A stretch of DNA of 64,000 nucleotides from Fibrella forsythiae (GTDB taxonomy: Bacteria; Bacteroidota; Bacteroidia; Cytophagales; Spirosomataceae): the NCBI RefSeq assembly GCF_017353175.1, contig NZ_JAFMYW010000009.1:1-64000 (forward strand). The letters are read 5' to 3'. Under the pieces are notes generated by a model. It was given only the letters and a program-made list of their open reading frames with translations. It searched no databases and had not been told where the DNA came from. Both the position numbers and the translations under genes were made by a program. Shown here in pieces: positions 25,137-33,315 of this stretch (positions are counted from its first letter, which is position 1; every line of letters starts with the position of its first letter).

Positions 25137-26168
25137 CTATTGAAAATCGAGCACGATGCGGCCGTCGACCTTACCGGCTTTCAGATCGGACAAGACCTGG
25201 TTTATGTCGTCGAGTTGAGCGGTATGGTAATGGGTCTTGACCTTCCCGTTGGCGGCGAAGGCCAGGCTTTCGGCCAGATCCTGCCGGGTGCCGACAATAG
25301 AGCCGCGAATGGTTTTCCGGTTCAGAGTCAGATCAAAAATGCTCACGTCGAAATCGCCGGGAGGAAGCCCAACCGACGCCAGCGTGCCGTGTCGGCGGAG
25401 CATACCAACGCCCTGTGTGAAAGCAGTTCGGGAAACGGCCGTGACCAGTACCCCGTGTGCGCCGCCTAGCTTACTCTGCACCACCGCCGCCGGGTCTTCG
25501 TTGCCGGCATTGATCGTTAGCTCGGCGCCCACTTCGGTAGCCAGCCGCAGTTTATCGTCGCTGATGTCAACGGCCACCACGCGCATACCCATCGCCGTAG
25601 CGTATTGAATGGCCAGGTGTCCCAGGCCGCCAATGCCCGAAATGACGACCCATTCACCCGGTTTTACGTCCGTCTCTTTCAACCCTTTATAGGCCGTAAC
25701 GCCCGCACACAAAATAGGCGCGGCATCCGTAAACGACAAGGCATCCGGAATATGACCCACGTAGTCAGGATCGGCCAACACGTATTCGGCGTAGCTGCCC
25801 TGAACCGAATAGCCGGTGTTCTGCTGGTTGTGGCACAGTGTTTCCCAACCGGTATGGCAATACGGACAGTGCCCGCAGGCCGAATAGAGCCACGGTACAC
25901 CAACCCGATCGCCGAGGCTGACCTGGGTCACTCCTTCGCCAAGCGCCACCACCGTACCTACGCCTTCATGACCGGGAATAAGCGGCAGCGTAGCCTTCAC
26001 CGGCCAGTCGCCGTCGATGGCGTGCAGATCGGTATGGCAAACGCCGCAGGCTACTACCTGAACCAGAATCTGGCCGGGACCGACGCTGGGAACAGATAGC
26101 TGCTCAAGCTGAAGGGGTTGGCCGTATCCGTGGAGCACGGCGGCTTTCATTGTTGCGGGAATTGTCAT
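25137..26168 (-). CDS. adhP: Zinc-dependent alcohol dehydrogenase, AdhP type
   Basis: NAD-dependent interconversion of primary alcohols and aldehydes. The protein is 343 residues. Catalytic zinc ligands appear in GVCHTDLHAIDGDWP and PGHEGVGTV, and the structural zinc lobe is intact as CGHCPYCHTGWETLC. The cofactor fold is VVISGIGGLGHLAIQYA with AVDISDDKL, where the acidic residue favours NAD. The arrangement matches bacterial propanol-preferring AdhP. It leads a minus-strand stretch with universal stress genes, a setting seen in low-oxygen regulons of other bacteria. A start at MKAAVLHG, six codons in, is equally possible. Confidence 0.93.
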   Translation of the reverse strand: MTIPATMKAAVLHGYGQPLQLEQLSVPSVGPGQILVQVVACGVCHTDLHAIDGDWPVKATLPLIPGHEGVGTVVALGEGVTQVSLGDRVGVPWLYSACGHCPYCHTGWETLCHNQQNTGYSVQGSYAEYVLADPDYVGHIPDALSFTDAAPILCAGVTAYKGLKETDVKPGEWVVISGIGGLGHLAIQYATAMGMRVVAVDISDDKLRLATEVGAELTINAGNEDPAAVVQSKLGGAHGVLVTAVSRTAFTQGVGMLRRHGTLASVGLPPGDFDVSIFDLTLNRKTIRGSIVGTRQDLAESLAFAANGKVKTHYHTAQLDDINQVLSDLKAGKVDGRIVLDFQ

Positions 26169-26205
26169 ATGGGTAGTTGTTGATTGATGTCGGATTGGGG
26201 ATCCT

Positions 26206-26601
26206 TTAAAACGTGGTTTTAGTCACGATAAATTGCCGGATGCTGGCTTTGAACGTGCGGAAATCGGCGTGGAAACTGTCCATCTCTTCTCGGAGGTACT
26301 GGTGGTCGAGCCGGGTTTCTTTAGCTGGCACATGCTCGAAGCGTACGCTCATCGCCAACTCCTGGTCTACGGTTTGAACGTCGTTGCGCAGGCGCGTGAT
26401 TAGCCGCCGGAAATGGTGAAGTTGGTTGATCTCTGTCTGCCAGGTCTGGGCTTCAGCTGCTTTGGGGTGTTCAACTTCACTCAACGTACCCAGCAGTTCT
26501 TGCCAGAAGAGAACCTCCTGCAGAGCCAGTTCCAGTTCATTATGCCAGATTCGGTGCAACAAATGCACGCTCGTCAACTGGCGGTAGGTGGTCGCTTTCA
26601 T
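26206..26601 (-). CDS. Small helical protein of unknown function
   Basis: 131 residues, almost entirely alpha-helical and charged, with heptad-like patterns such as LHRIWHNELELALQEVLFWQ, HHFRRLITRLRNDVQ and DHQYLREEMDSFHADFRTFK. There is no signal peptide or membrane helix and Cys is absent, so it is a cytoplasmic helical-bundle candidate. I do not recognise a family. It starts 12 bases after the stop of the universal stress protein upstream on this strand, so the two form an operon, which suggests a stress-related role. Confidence 0.6.
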   Translation of the reverse strand: MKATTYRQLTSVHLLHRIWHNELELALQEVLFWQELLGTLSEVEHPKAAEAQTWQTEINQLHHFRRLITRLRNDVQTVDQELAMSVRFEHVPAKETRLDHQYLREEMDSFHADFRTFKASIRQFIVTKTTF

Positions 26602-26613
26602 GAGTAAAGCCGA

Positions 26614-27492
26614 CTAAATGAACGGAATGACGTCTACGGTCTGTGCGGCGGTCTGCTTAGCTGGTAACTCCGGTTCGGCATCATACAACGACAGGAGCGG
26701 AACGCGCGGATGGTACGCGATGGTGCGGGTAATGCTCTTGTTGCGCAGCACATCGAAGAAGCTTTTATGGTGGGGAAGAAGCACCAGCAGATCCACCGCA
26801 TGGTTATCCAGATAGGCATTGATTCCGTTTAGCACACTTTCGTCGTGAATCGTATAGGTGTCGGTCTGGATCGTATCGAATGCCTGCGCCACGTAGTCTA
26901 TGCTCAATGACGATGGGTGGCTGCCCGGTTGCGCCGGATTCTCGATGGTCAGCAGAGTTAGCTGAGCCGATTTGCGCGACGCCAGGTCTTTCAGCAACGT
27001 AAAGCAGCGGCTATCGTTGATCGACCGGAAATCGGTAGCCAGCACCAGTTTTTTGAGTGGCCGGATGGCGGCCGACGCAGGAATTACCAGCACGTTCGCC
27101 TTTGCAGTCCGGATGAGGCCGGTAGCCACGGTACCAAACACCTCGCTGAATCCCGAACCGGTGGCACCAACTACCACCAGATCGAAGGGTTCCTGCGCCA
27201 GCAATTCCTGCACGGCCGTTTCGGGGCCACCCAGCACGGCGATTGTCCGGTAGGTGTGGTAAGCGGGCACCGGCTGCTGCGTCATCAGCAACCTGACGTT
27301 ATGCAGTGCTTGCTCGGCCGTTTCGCGTTCCTCGGCCATCAGCACAGCGCCACCGTAGCTCAGTTCGGGTTGAAGCTGAAAGGCGTTGACCAGGCAGAAA
27401 TCAGCGGCTGTATCATCGAAAAGAGCTTGCGTGTAGGCCAGCGCGTGGCGTGAAGCAGCTGAGAAATCGGTTAAAAAGAGGATCTTATACAT
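26614..27492 (-). CDS. Universal stress protein, tandem two-domain
   Basis: 292 residues made of two UspA domains (about 1-145 and 148-277). The first starts KILFLTDFSAASRHALAYTQ and ends VVVGATGSGFSEVFGTVATG...NVLVIP, which carries the G-x2-G-x9-G nucleotide-binding loop of ATP-binding Usp proteins. The second starts LKKLVLATDFRSI and lacks the full loop, ending LLVLLPHHKSFFDVL. Such tandem Usp proteins are induced by starvation or low oxygen. It is followed closely by the small helical protein and preceded by the FixH-like fragment. Confidence 0.9.
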   Translation of the reverse strand: MYKILFLTDFSAASRHALAYTQALFDDTAADFCLVNAFQLQPELSYGGAVLMAEERETAEQALHNVRLLMTQQPVPAYHTYRTIAVLGGPETAVQELLAQEPFDLVVVGATGSGFSEVFGTVATGLIRTAKANVLVIPASAAIRPLKKLVLATDFRSINDSRCFTLLKDLASRKSAQLTLLTIENPAQPGSHPSSLSIDYVAQAFDTIQTDTYTIHDESVLNGINAYLDNHAVDLLVLLPHHKSFFDVLRNKSITRTIAYHPRVPLLSLYDAEPELPAKQTAAQTVDVIPFI

Positions 27493-27513
27493 GGTGTTTT
27501 TTAGGTAGTGTGA

Positions 27514-27759
27514 TCAGGCAACGAAGATTTCTTTCTCTTCCAGGTATTGCTGATACCCGTCAGACCAGTTGACGATGGCTTTCCACCACCCCCTGGCCAA
27601 TTGGGCCGTCGATACCACATGACGGGGCTGGTTGGTGGGTGGAATCGGAACCTGCACCACCTCACCCGACCGGGAGGCCGAACTAAACGTGACGTCGCCT
27701 TTCCGGAACGACATGGGCAGTACAAACGCGAGCAGATGGGAGGCAGGTTCGAAGGTCAT
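27514..27759 (-). pseudogene. FixH/CcoH-like C-terminal fragment
   Basis: About 81 residues from an ATG giving MTFEPASHLLAFVLPMSFRKGD. The segment up to the end (GDVTFSSASRSGEVVQVPI, HVVSTAQLARGWWKAIVNWS, YLEEKEIFV) follows the beta-sandwich of FixH/CcoH, which helps assemble cbb3 oxidase. The membrane anchor expected at the N-terminus is absent: the in-frame extension to a TTG at 27804 adds nothing hydrophobic. No ccoNOP genes are present. I read it as a leftover of a respiratory gene; a free-standing small protein cannot be excluded. Confidence 0.45.
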
Positions 27760-27898
27760 GGCCAAATGTTGAGAATGAATTGATGCCTCAAAAGTGACTG
27801 CCAAACAGACCGTACAGCATGACTGCCATCAGCCCCCGAATTGATAGAGTTCAAGCAGGCGGATGAAGCAGATCAGTGCTGTTTGGGCATGGTGAGGC

Positions 27899-27906
27899 CA
27901 CTTTTG
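27899..27906 (+). promoter_or_regulatory. Near-consensus -7 box before the L,D-transpeptidase gene
   Basis: CACTTTTG, one base off TAnnTTTG, 34 bases before the ATG. Confidence 0.3.
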
Positions 27907-27940
27907 TCGAATCAACTAATCATCTCTTCATTCTACGCTC

Positions 27941-29062
27941 ATGCGCCGTTTCTGGTTATTTCTGCCGACGTACCTGGCCTTTTTTACGGCTACTGCCCAA
28001 ACGCCCGACAACTGGAACCGAATCCGGCAGTATGCTTCTGCGATTGGGGTCGATAGCCTGGCAACGCCCCTCAGCGCGGCCCGCCTGACGCGTTACTTTA
28101 CGGAGATCGTTTACGGACGAACGCCGCGCCGGATGGGTTTCCAGAACGTACCTGAGCAGATCGATACTGCCCGGATCAACCGGCTGACGATCCAGTTTAT
28201 GACCGGTGCCGACTGGTGCCCGTTGCTGGACTCGCTCGAATCGCATGATCGGCGTTACCGGCAGCTTAAAGCGTATTGCATGCAGTGCCTTACCGACGAT
28301 TACATGGCTGATTCACTGACAATTGAACAGGTAAAAGAAACGCTGAACACCTACCGCTGGCTGAACCGGTTTTCAATGGATAAATGCGTGGTTGTGAACC
28401 TGCCTGCGGCAACGCTTCAGCTGGTCGACCGTCAGGGTACTGTGCTACTCAGTAGCCGCGCGATTGTGGGAAAGCCCGACACGCCAACCCCCAGTTTTAC
28501 GGCCTTGATTGCCAGCATGGTGCTGTATCCGTACTGGAACGTACCCAGATCGATCATGACCAGGGAGTTATTACCCAAAATAAGGAAGAATCCCGCCGCC
28601 ATGCTCGACGCTATGAAGATGCAGGTGATGAATACCGGCGGTCAGGTGGTCGATCCGGGTCAGATAGACTGGACAGCGCCGATCGCCTCGTTTCCTTACC
28701 GGCTGCGCCAGTCGACAGGCTGCGATAATGCGCTGGGTCTGTTGAAGTTCAACGTCAATAACCCGTACGATATCTACCTGCACGACACCAACGCCCGTCG
28801 GCTTTTCGCAAAAGAGAACCGTGCGTTGAGTCACGGCTGTGTCCGGGTAGAGAAACCAGCGGAACTGGCGAATCTGTTGTTGGGCCAAACCCGGTTCAGC
28901 CCGTCGTACCTGACAAGCTGCCCTAAAAATGCCACCCCCAAAACGCTGACACTCCGCCACCCCGTGCCGGTGATCATGCTTTACAACATTCTCGATATCG
29001 ACGAAGAAGGCGCCATTCGTGTCTACCGCGATATCTACGGTTGGTGGCGGATGGCGCTGTGA
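27941..29062 (+). CDS. L,D-transpeptidase (YkuD domain), exported
   Basis: 373 residues with a signal peptide (MRRFWLFLPTYLAFFTATAQ). The YkuD catalytic motif is complete: IYLHDTN, then FAKENRALSHGCVRVEKP with nucleophile Cys300 and His298. The long N-terminal region (residues ~20-160) resembles the helical domain of the YcbB/LdtD branch, though no LysM or PG_binding domain is obvious. It would cross-link peptidoglycan (3-3 links) or attach proteins to it in the periplasm. It is monocistronic, ending in a hairpin facing the convergent DUF983 gene. Confidence 0.9.
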   Translation: MRRFWLFLPTYLAFFTATAQTPDNWNRIRQYASAIGVDSLATPLSAARLTRYFTEIVYGRTPRRMGFQNVPEQIDTARINRLTIQFMTGADWCPLLDSLESHDRRYRQLKAYCMQCLTDDYMADSLTIEQVKETLNTYRWLNRFSMDKCVVVNLPAATLQLVDRQGTVLLSSRAIVGKPDTPTPSFTALIASMVLYPYWNVPRSIMTRELLPKIRKNPAAMLDAMKMQVMNTGGQVVDPGQIDWTAPIASFPYRLRQSTGCDNALGLLKFNVNNPYDIYLHDTNARRLFAKENRALSHGCVRVEKPAELANLLLGQTRFSPSYLTSCPKNATPKTLTLRHPVPVIMLYNILDIDEEGAIRVYRDIYGWWRMAL

Positions 29063-29085
29063 GCTTATCGGTGGTCAGGAAAGCC

Positions 29086-29135
29086 CCACCGGGCGGCAGG
29101 TGGTTTCCAGTCTGGAAAACATGCCGCCCCGGTGG
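29086..29135. terminator. Hairpin between convergent genes
   Basis: Imperfect ~22-bp stem, CCACCGGGCGGCAGG on the left and CATGCCGCCCCGGTGG on the right, closed by TTTCC-AGTCT-GGAAA (loop 29109-29113). It serves the L,D-transpeptidase and DUF983 genes. Confidence 0.6.
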
Positions 29136-29157
29136 AGCCAAGAAGGCGTAGCGTATT

Positions 29158-29574
29158 CTAACTTATTGCCCCGAAGGAGTCGATAGAACTGGTTGTACGT
29201 GGATTAACCCGGTTAAGGTCTGGTTTGATAAACAGAGTTAGCCAGGTACGTCGTGCCATCCGGAAAAAATAAGGCGTCAGCAAAAAGAGGGTAGGCACCA
29301 GCCCCGTGAGGTAGTACGTTACGTCGACGTTCAGCCAGACAACGGCAACCAGAAACGTGATGATTGTCCAGGCGGTGAAGAAGGCGTAACTGACAAACAT
29401 TGATGCCCAATAAAACCCCGGCTCAGGCATGAAATTCTCACCACAGTGCGGACAGTTATCGGGCATGTGGTCGAAATGTCGGCTGAATGCGCTCTTATTG
29501 GTGAAGAAATCACCCTGATGACAACGAGGACATTTGTTGTTGACAATGCTATAGAATCGACTATCGGAAAACAT
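29158..29574 (-). CDS. DUF983 membrane protein
   Basis: 138 residues. Two CxxC pairs (CPRCHQGDFF and CPHCGENF) at residues ~15-45 form a probable zinc ribbon, followed by two transmembrane helices (WASMFVSYAFFTAWTIITFL and TGLVPTLFLLTPYFF). This is the standard plan of the DUF983 family, widespread in Bacteroidota and alphaproteobacteria, often near cytochrome-oxidase assembly genes. The function is unknown. A -7 box lies upstream, giving a 5' leader of about 60 bases. Confidence 0.85.
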   Translation of the reverse strand: MFSDSRFYSIVNNKCPRCHQGDFFTNKSAFSRHFDHMPDNCPHCGENFMPEPGFYWASMFVSYAFFTAWTIITFLVAVVWLNVDVTYYLTGLVPTLFLLTPYFFRMARRTWLTLFIKPDLNRVNPRTTSSIDSFGAIS

Positions 29575-29643
29575 GGCTCTTGGTTGGTTAGGTGATGTAA
29601 ACTAACCCCTCTACGTCTGATTGACCGGGCATTATTTACGTCA

Positions 29644-29651
29644 CAAAGGTA
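29644..29651 (-). promoter_or_regulatory. -7 box of the DUF983 gene
   Basis: Minus-strand TACCTTTG, exact TAnnTTTG match. A CAA (minus TTG) lies 26 bases further out, longer than the usual spacer. Confidence 0.45.
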
Positions 29652-29702
29652 CCGTCGGGCCACGCGTAGCTCGACCACAAATCAGGGCATGTATGGTACA
29701 AA

Positions 29703-30575
29703 TCAATGATCGTGCGCGAGTTCTTTCCGAAATTCGACCGGGGTTTGGCCAGCCTGTTTCCTGAAAAAACGTACGAAATAGGATGGGTCGTCGAAACCCA
29801 GGTCAAACCCTACTTCTTTTACCGATTGGGCCGTGTGGGTAAGCAGGCGCCGGGCTTCGGTCAGCAGGCGTTCGTGAAGCAACTGACTGGCCGTTTTGCC
29901 CAGCACTTTTTTACAGATATGATTCAGGTGGTTGGGCGTCAGACCCATCTGGGCGGCGTAGTCACTAACCGCCCGGACCTCAATAAACTGGGCTTCCAGC
30001 AACGCTTCATACTGTCGAATCCGGTCGTAGTAGTGTACGTCAGCGCCGGTTAGCTGCTGGTCATATTGCCGGTTTGCCGATTCCAGAATAATGTGGACGA
30101 ACGACAGAAACACGTCGGCCCGGTTGGCCTGACGGAGCGTATATTCCTGATAGGCGTAATTGAACAGGTCACTGAACAGGGCTTGCTGCTTTTCCTGAAT
30201 TTCCAACAGTGGTACGTGCTGGTGGGAGTGATAAAACGAATACTGATGCAGCCGGTTTCCCAGACGTGCCTGAAAGAAACCGGGTTCAAAAAACAGGTTG
30301 AATCCCTGCGTATCGGTTGATAGCTGCCAACTGTGTACCTGACCGGGCGTGAGGAAATAAAGTTGGTTGGGCCTGATTGGGTACGTCTTGAAATCGATGG
30401 TATGCGTGCCGCTGCCCTGGCTAATACACATAACCAGGTAGAATGTATGTGAATGTGGCTGATCAATACCTTTAAACTCCCGCACCAGCGTTTCCAGGCG
30501 CGTCATATAAAACGGTGCATTCGGTTCATGCCGGGCGAACGAATGAAGCTTGTATACAGGGAGTTGCGAAGACAT
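29703..30575 (-). CDS. AraC family transcriptional regulator
   Basis: 290 residues. The N-terminal cupin-type sensor has HSHTFYLVMCISQGSGTH and PIRPNQLYFLTPGQVHSW (residues ~35-90), as in regulators of sugar or stress genes in Bacteroidota. The C-terminal double helix-turn-helix (~190-285) has DYAAQMGLTPNHLNHICKKV, VKEVGFDLGFDDPSYFVRFF and the closing PVEFRKEL. The ATG is favoured over a TTG nine bases upstream. No catabolic gene is adjacent, so the target is unknown. It has its own -7 box. Confidence 0.9.
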   Translation of the reverse strand: MSSQLPVYKLHSFARHEPNAPFYMTRLETLVREFKGIDQPHSHTFYLVMCISQGSGTHTIDFKTYPIRPNQLYFLTPGQVHSWQLSTDTQGFNLFFEPGFFQARLGNRLHQYSFYHSHQHVPLLEIQEKQQALFSDLFNYAYQEYTLRQANRADVFLSFVHIILESANRQYDQQLTGADVHYYDRIRQYEALLEAQFIEVRAVSDYAAQMGLTPNHLNHICKKVLGKTASQLLHERLLTEARRLLTHTAQSVKEVGFDLGFDDPSYFVRFFRKQAGQTPVEFRKELAHDH

Positions 30576-30604
30576 AAGACCCAAACCGAGGCGTTGGTTT
30601 ACAA

Positions 30605-30612
30605 CAAAGGTA
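30605..30612 (-). promoter_or_regulatory. -7 box of the AraC-type gene
   Basis: Minus-strand TACCTTTG, the same octamer as before the DUF983 gene, 30 bases upstream of the ATG. Confidence 0.5.
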
Positions 30613-30703
30613 AGGGTGCTTTAAACGCGTTCGAGTAGCCACCGAGCCGCTGGGGTGTTGTTGGTTCTGATTAGGATGGCATAACAAGCTGACTGTCAAA
30701 TAA

Positions 30704-30736
30704 AAAACCCGTAACGAATAACACGCTACGGGTTTT
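30704..30736 (-). terminator. Intrinsic terminator on the minus strand
   Basis: 10-bp perfect stem (AAAACCCGTA 30704-30713, TACGGGTTTT 30727-30736), 13-base loop. On the minus strand it is followed by TTATTT, a good T-tract. The only candidate upstream on that strand is the pseudogene at 30819-31131, so the terminator marks the end of a once-functional gene. Confidence 0.75.
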
Positions 30737-30818
30737 CAGTCACCCTGTTCTTCCTAATTTCTACGTATCGACATATATCTATGACAACTAGTAAAATTGA
30801 AATATGCTGGTTAATCTG

Positions 30819-31131
30819 TTATAAAGCTACCGCGCTGGCAGCCGGTAAATCCTGCGCTAACTCAGCCTGATTGGTGATTTCAATCAAGTGCAGCATACTC
30901 AGCACCCGGTTCGAGTTCGGTATCCGGCCCGCCGGGAACGTACCTGAGGGTATTATCACGTACGCCAAAGGTGGTTCCATTCTTAGCCATCCGGCCCAGC
31001 TTCTTGTTCGTTTTTGCGTCGATCAAATCGCCCTGACCGTCTATGAACGCCAGTTTCTGCCCCCGACTGAACAGGTAAGAAGGAGGGAGCGTGAGGGCTA
31101 CAAAGAGTGCCTATTTCAGTGCTTTATTCAT
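30819..31131 (-). pseudogene. Degraded small exported-protein gene
   Basis: The minus strand opens MNKALK then meets TAG at codon 7. In another frame it continues LFVALTLPPSYLFSRGQKLAF (a damaged signal peptide) and IDGQGDLIDAKTNKKLGRMA, and after a further frameshift near 30925 ends RIPNSNRVLSMLHLIEITNQ...PAASAVAL with TAA. Joining the pieces gives a sensible secreted protein of ~100 residues, so at least two frame-disrupting changes have occurred. The product family is unknown. The terminator downstream is still intact, which suggests recent decay. The remaining bases between the AraC gene and the dehydrogenase gene hold nothing else. Confidence 0.55.
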
Positions 31132-31183
31132 GATAGATGGTTGCTTTGCAAATGGGTGAATGATGAATCAACGCGTTGGGTGG

Positions 31184-32176
31184 TTAGCACATTGATGCTT
31201 TGGTAATGTAGGCTGTTTGTTGGTTGTCGTAGAAACTGAACTGATTCATCAGGTTCCGGGCCACTTGCCGAAGTGCCTCCTCGGTCAGAAATCCCTGATG
31301 GGCCGTCAGCAACACGCGCGGGTGGTTTCTGAGCCGGTTCAGCAGGTCGTCGGCAATGGGCCGGTCCGAAAAATCATAGTGGAAGTAGGTACGTTCCCGT
31401 TCATACACATCGGCCGCGTAGCCCGCCAGCGTACCTGCGTCCAGCGCATTCAGAACATCGTCCGTGTTGACCAGCCGGCCCCGGCCAGCGTTGATCAGAA
31501 CGGCACCGGGTTTCATCAGCGGCAAGGTATCGGCGTCGATCAGGTACAGCGTTTGGGGTGTCAGCGGGCAATAGAGCGAAACGACATCAGACTGACCCAG
31601 CAAGTTGCGTAACGATGTGTAGACAACCCCTGTTTCAAGCAGCCGACGATCGGGACGAGTGTCATAGGCCATAATGGGGCAGCCAAAACCCTGCATGATT
31701 CGAATAAACGCTTTGCCGATATGGCCCGTGCCGATTACGCCCACCGTTTTACCGTGCAGGTCGTTACCCATCAGGCCATCAATGGCGAAGTTGCCGGCTC
31801 TGACGCGGTTGTGGGCCTGGGGGAGGTGCCGAACCAGACCCAGCAGCAGGGCCACCGACTGTTCGGCTACCGAGTAGGGCGAATAACCAGGTACGTGCAG
31901 CAGGGTCATGTCCAGATCGGTTATCGCCTGCTGATCTACGTTATCGGTGCCGACACACCGCATACCGATGACGCCGATGCCAAACGAGCCGAGGCGCTCC
32001 AGCACCGGCCGGCTGAGGTCATCGTTGACAAACGCACAGACGGCCTGATGCCCGCCTGCCCGGTGTGCGGTGTTGAGCGTTAATGCGTCTGGGATATAGG
32101 TGATATGGTGCTGGCCACGGAACGGCTCGAACCAGGCCTGCTCAAACGGCAGGGCGCTGAAAAAGGCGATAGTCAT
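31184..32176 (-). CDS. D-2-hydroxyacid dehydrogenase, LdhA-like
   Basis: 330 residues, the length of D-lactate dehydrogenases. The NAD fold is GKTVGVIGTGHIGKAFIRIM, and the catalytic trio sits in INAGRGRLVN (Arg), DVYERE (Glu) and LLTAHQGFLT (His). MRCVGTDNVD and VPGYSPYSVAEQSVALLLGL are typical of fermentative LdhA. It probably reduces pyruvate to D-lactate, recycling NADH when oxygen is short, which fits the neighbouring AdhP and Usp genes. A one-off -7 box lies 29 bases before the start. Confidence 0.9.
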   Translation of the reverse strand: MTIAFFSALPFEQAWFEPFRGQHHITYIPDALTLNTAHRAGGHQAVCAFVNDDLSRPVLERLGSFGIGVIGMRCVGTDNVDQQAITDLDMTLLHVPGYSPYSVAEQSVALLLGLVRHLPQAHNRVRAGNFAIDGLMGNDLHGKTVGVIGTGHIGKAFIRIMQGFGCPIMAYDTRPDRRLLETGVVYTSLRNLLGQSDVVSLYCPLTPQTLYLIDADTLPLMKPGAVLINAGRGRLVNTDDVLNALDAGTLAGYAADVYERERTYFHYDFSDRPIADDLLNRLRNHPRVLLTAHQGFLTEEALRQVARNLMNQFSFYDNQQTAYITKASMC

Positions 32177-32204
32177 AACGAACAGCGTCTTACAATGAAC
32201 AGAT

Positions 32205-32212
32205 CAAAGTTG
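32205..32212 (-). promoter_or_regulatory. Near-consensus -7 box of the LdhA-like gene
   Basis: Minus-strand CAACTTTG, identical to the box before the OPT gene and one base off TAnnTTTG. Confidence 0.35.
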
Positions 32213-32440
32213 CGCCCTGATATGCCCCCGCCCGTTGATGTGCATCAGGGCACAGGTTGATTTTGAGCAGCGAAGGTTATACGGCTGTGGCGTATTTTTC
32301 TGACGTATACGCCCCTCCCGACTTATGGAAACTCAACGGCTGTTTGCCACTTTTATTGACGAGCGAACCACATCGCTTATTGGTCGAATTGAAAAAGCGG
32401 CGCGCCGTTCCTGGGGGGCGATGCGGGTTTTTAACATAAA

Positions 32441-32665
32441 ATGCTGGCCGGCCGGGCTACGCTGAAACGTACGGTGAGCGATGTTGTCTAGTCGATGCAG
32501 TGGCGGGGTGTTAGTCAGTTTGGTGGCCTTTATATGGATGCCGGTGGCGGATGGGAAAGCCAGCAGGTACGGTTGAATCTGACCTGGAACCTGGGCAGCC
32601 GCACCGTGAAAGCGGCCCGCCACTGGCAAATGGGCGGTGCAGATGAGGCTGGTCGGGTGCGGTAG
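32441..32665 (+). pseudogene. 3' remnant of an outer-membrane beta-barrel (TonB-receptor-like) gene
   Basis: The plus strand reads MLAGRATLKRTVSDVV, an in-frame TAG (32489-32491), then SMQWRGVSQFGGLYMDAGGG and VRLNLTWNLGSRTVKAARHW to a TAG. The closing strand plus VKAAR...EDEAGR-like tail is the usual end of OMP_b-brl_3 TonB-linked proteins of ~800 residues, so only the last tenth remains and it carries a stop. The 230 bases upstream contain no matching sequence I can read. The stop abuts the convergent gene by two bases. Confidence 0.6.
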
Positions 32666-32666
32666 G

Positions 32667-33119
32667 CTAGGCCGGGACCAGCTCAGGTACGTTGTCGGTC
32701 AGATAATGAAGCTGAGTGCCGGTCTGGGCCAACAGGTTGGCTAATTCATGTGGGTTTACCAGCCACTGACCATCAGAGATGACAGCGTCGTAGCGGCGAA
32801 TAAGCATATGAATGCGGAGGGCCAGTTCCGGGCTGGCGAACAGGATTTCCGTTTTCAGATTGTGGCCCTGCTCGTCGCCGAGTACGGCCTTCCAGGCTTT
32901 CAGGCGGGCAATGGCGGCTCCTCGGGCAACGGTAAGCACCGTCTTGTTCAGTGGCTGCCCCGATTCGATATCGTATGGGTGAACGACCGTCAGGCGGATA
33001 GGCGGGTGGGTAGCAGTCAGCCGGTTCCGCAGGGCGAGGGCTGAATCAACGGAGCAATCGGTGACGAAAAGGGCAGTTTGCACAGGAGATAGGAGAGGCA
33101 GAAGGTCGTTTCTGACCAT
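32667..33119 (-). CDS. Usp-like alpha/beta protein of unknown function
   Basis: 150 residues with alternating strands and helices (TALFVTDCSVDSALALRNRL, IRLTVVHPYDIESG, YDAVISDGQW, TQLHYLTDN), like a Rossmann or UspA fold, but without the G-x2-G-x9-G loop. It is cytoplasmic. Given the Usp and Crp-type genes around it, a divergent stress protein is plausible, though not shown. It is followed at once by the barrel remnant on the other strand. A 200-base gap with a hairpin separates it from the regulator gene upstream. Confidence 0.5.
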   Translation of the reverse strand: MVRNDLLPLLSPVQTALFVTDCSVDSALALRNRLTATHPPIRLTVVHPYDIESGQPLNKTVLTVARGAAIARLKAWKAVLGDEQGHNLKTEILFASPELALRIHMLIRRYDAVISDGQWLVNPHELANLLAQTGTQLHYLTDNVPELVPA

Positions 33120-33221
33120 AAACCTAGCTGAGTTGCCTGGCAGCCTGGCTGAGTTCGCTCAGGAGGAAGGTTGATGTTGCTCAGTTTGCAAACCGGCGTT
33201 CCGGTTGACTGGTTGAGCCAC

Positions 33222-33275
33222 AAGTCTGACTTCCTTAGTCGTATTGAACTGAACACGACTGAGGAAGTCAGACTT
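33222..33275 (-). terminator. Hairpin ending the kinase-regulator operon
   Basis: 21-bp stem with one wobble-type mismatch: AAGTCTGACTTCCTTAGTCGT (33222-33242) against 33255-33275, loop of 12 bases. It lies 40 bases after the regulator stop on the minus strand. A second short hairpin, AACCGG-CGTT-CCGGTT, lies just beyond it near 33191. Confidence 0.65.
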
Positions 33276-33315
33276 ATGATAAGCGCAGCCCCAGCATTCA
33301 ATAGCCATTATCTCT

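Noticed and set aside
30900-30945. GGTTCGAGTTC resembling a tRNA T-arm
   Set aside because: No acceptor or anticodon stem can be built around it; no tRNA or rRNA gene was found in the window.
30871-31206. Plus-strand frame of 111 codons
   Set aside because: It is the complement of the decayed minus-strand gene, whose pieces join into a sensible exported protein.
32257-32439. Short plus-strand frame before the barrel remnant
   Set aside because: No similarity to a barrel protein and no ribosome site; I could not connect it to the remnant.
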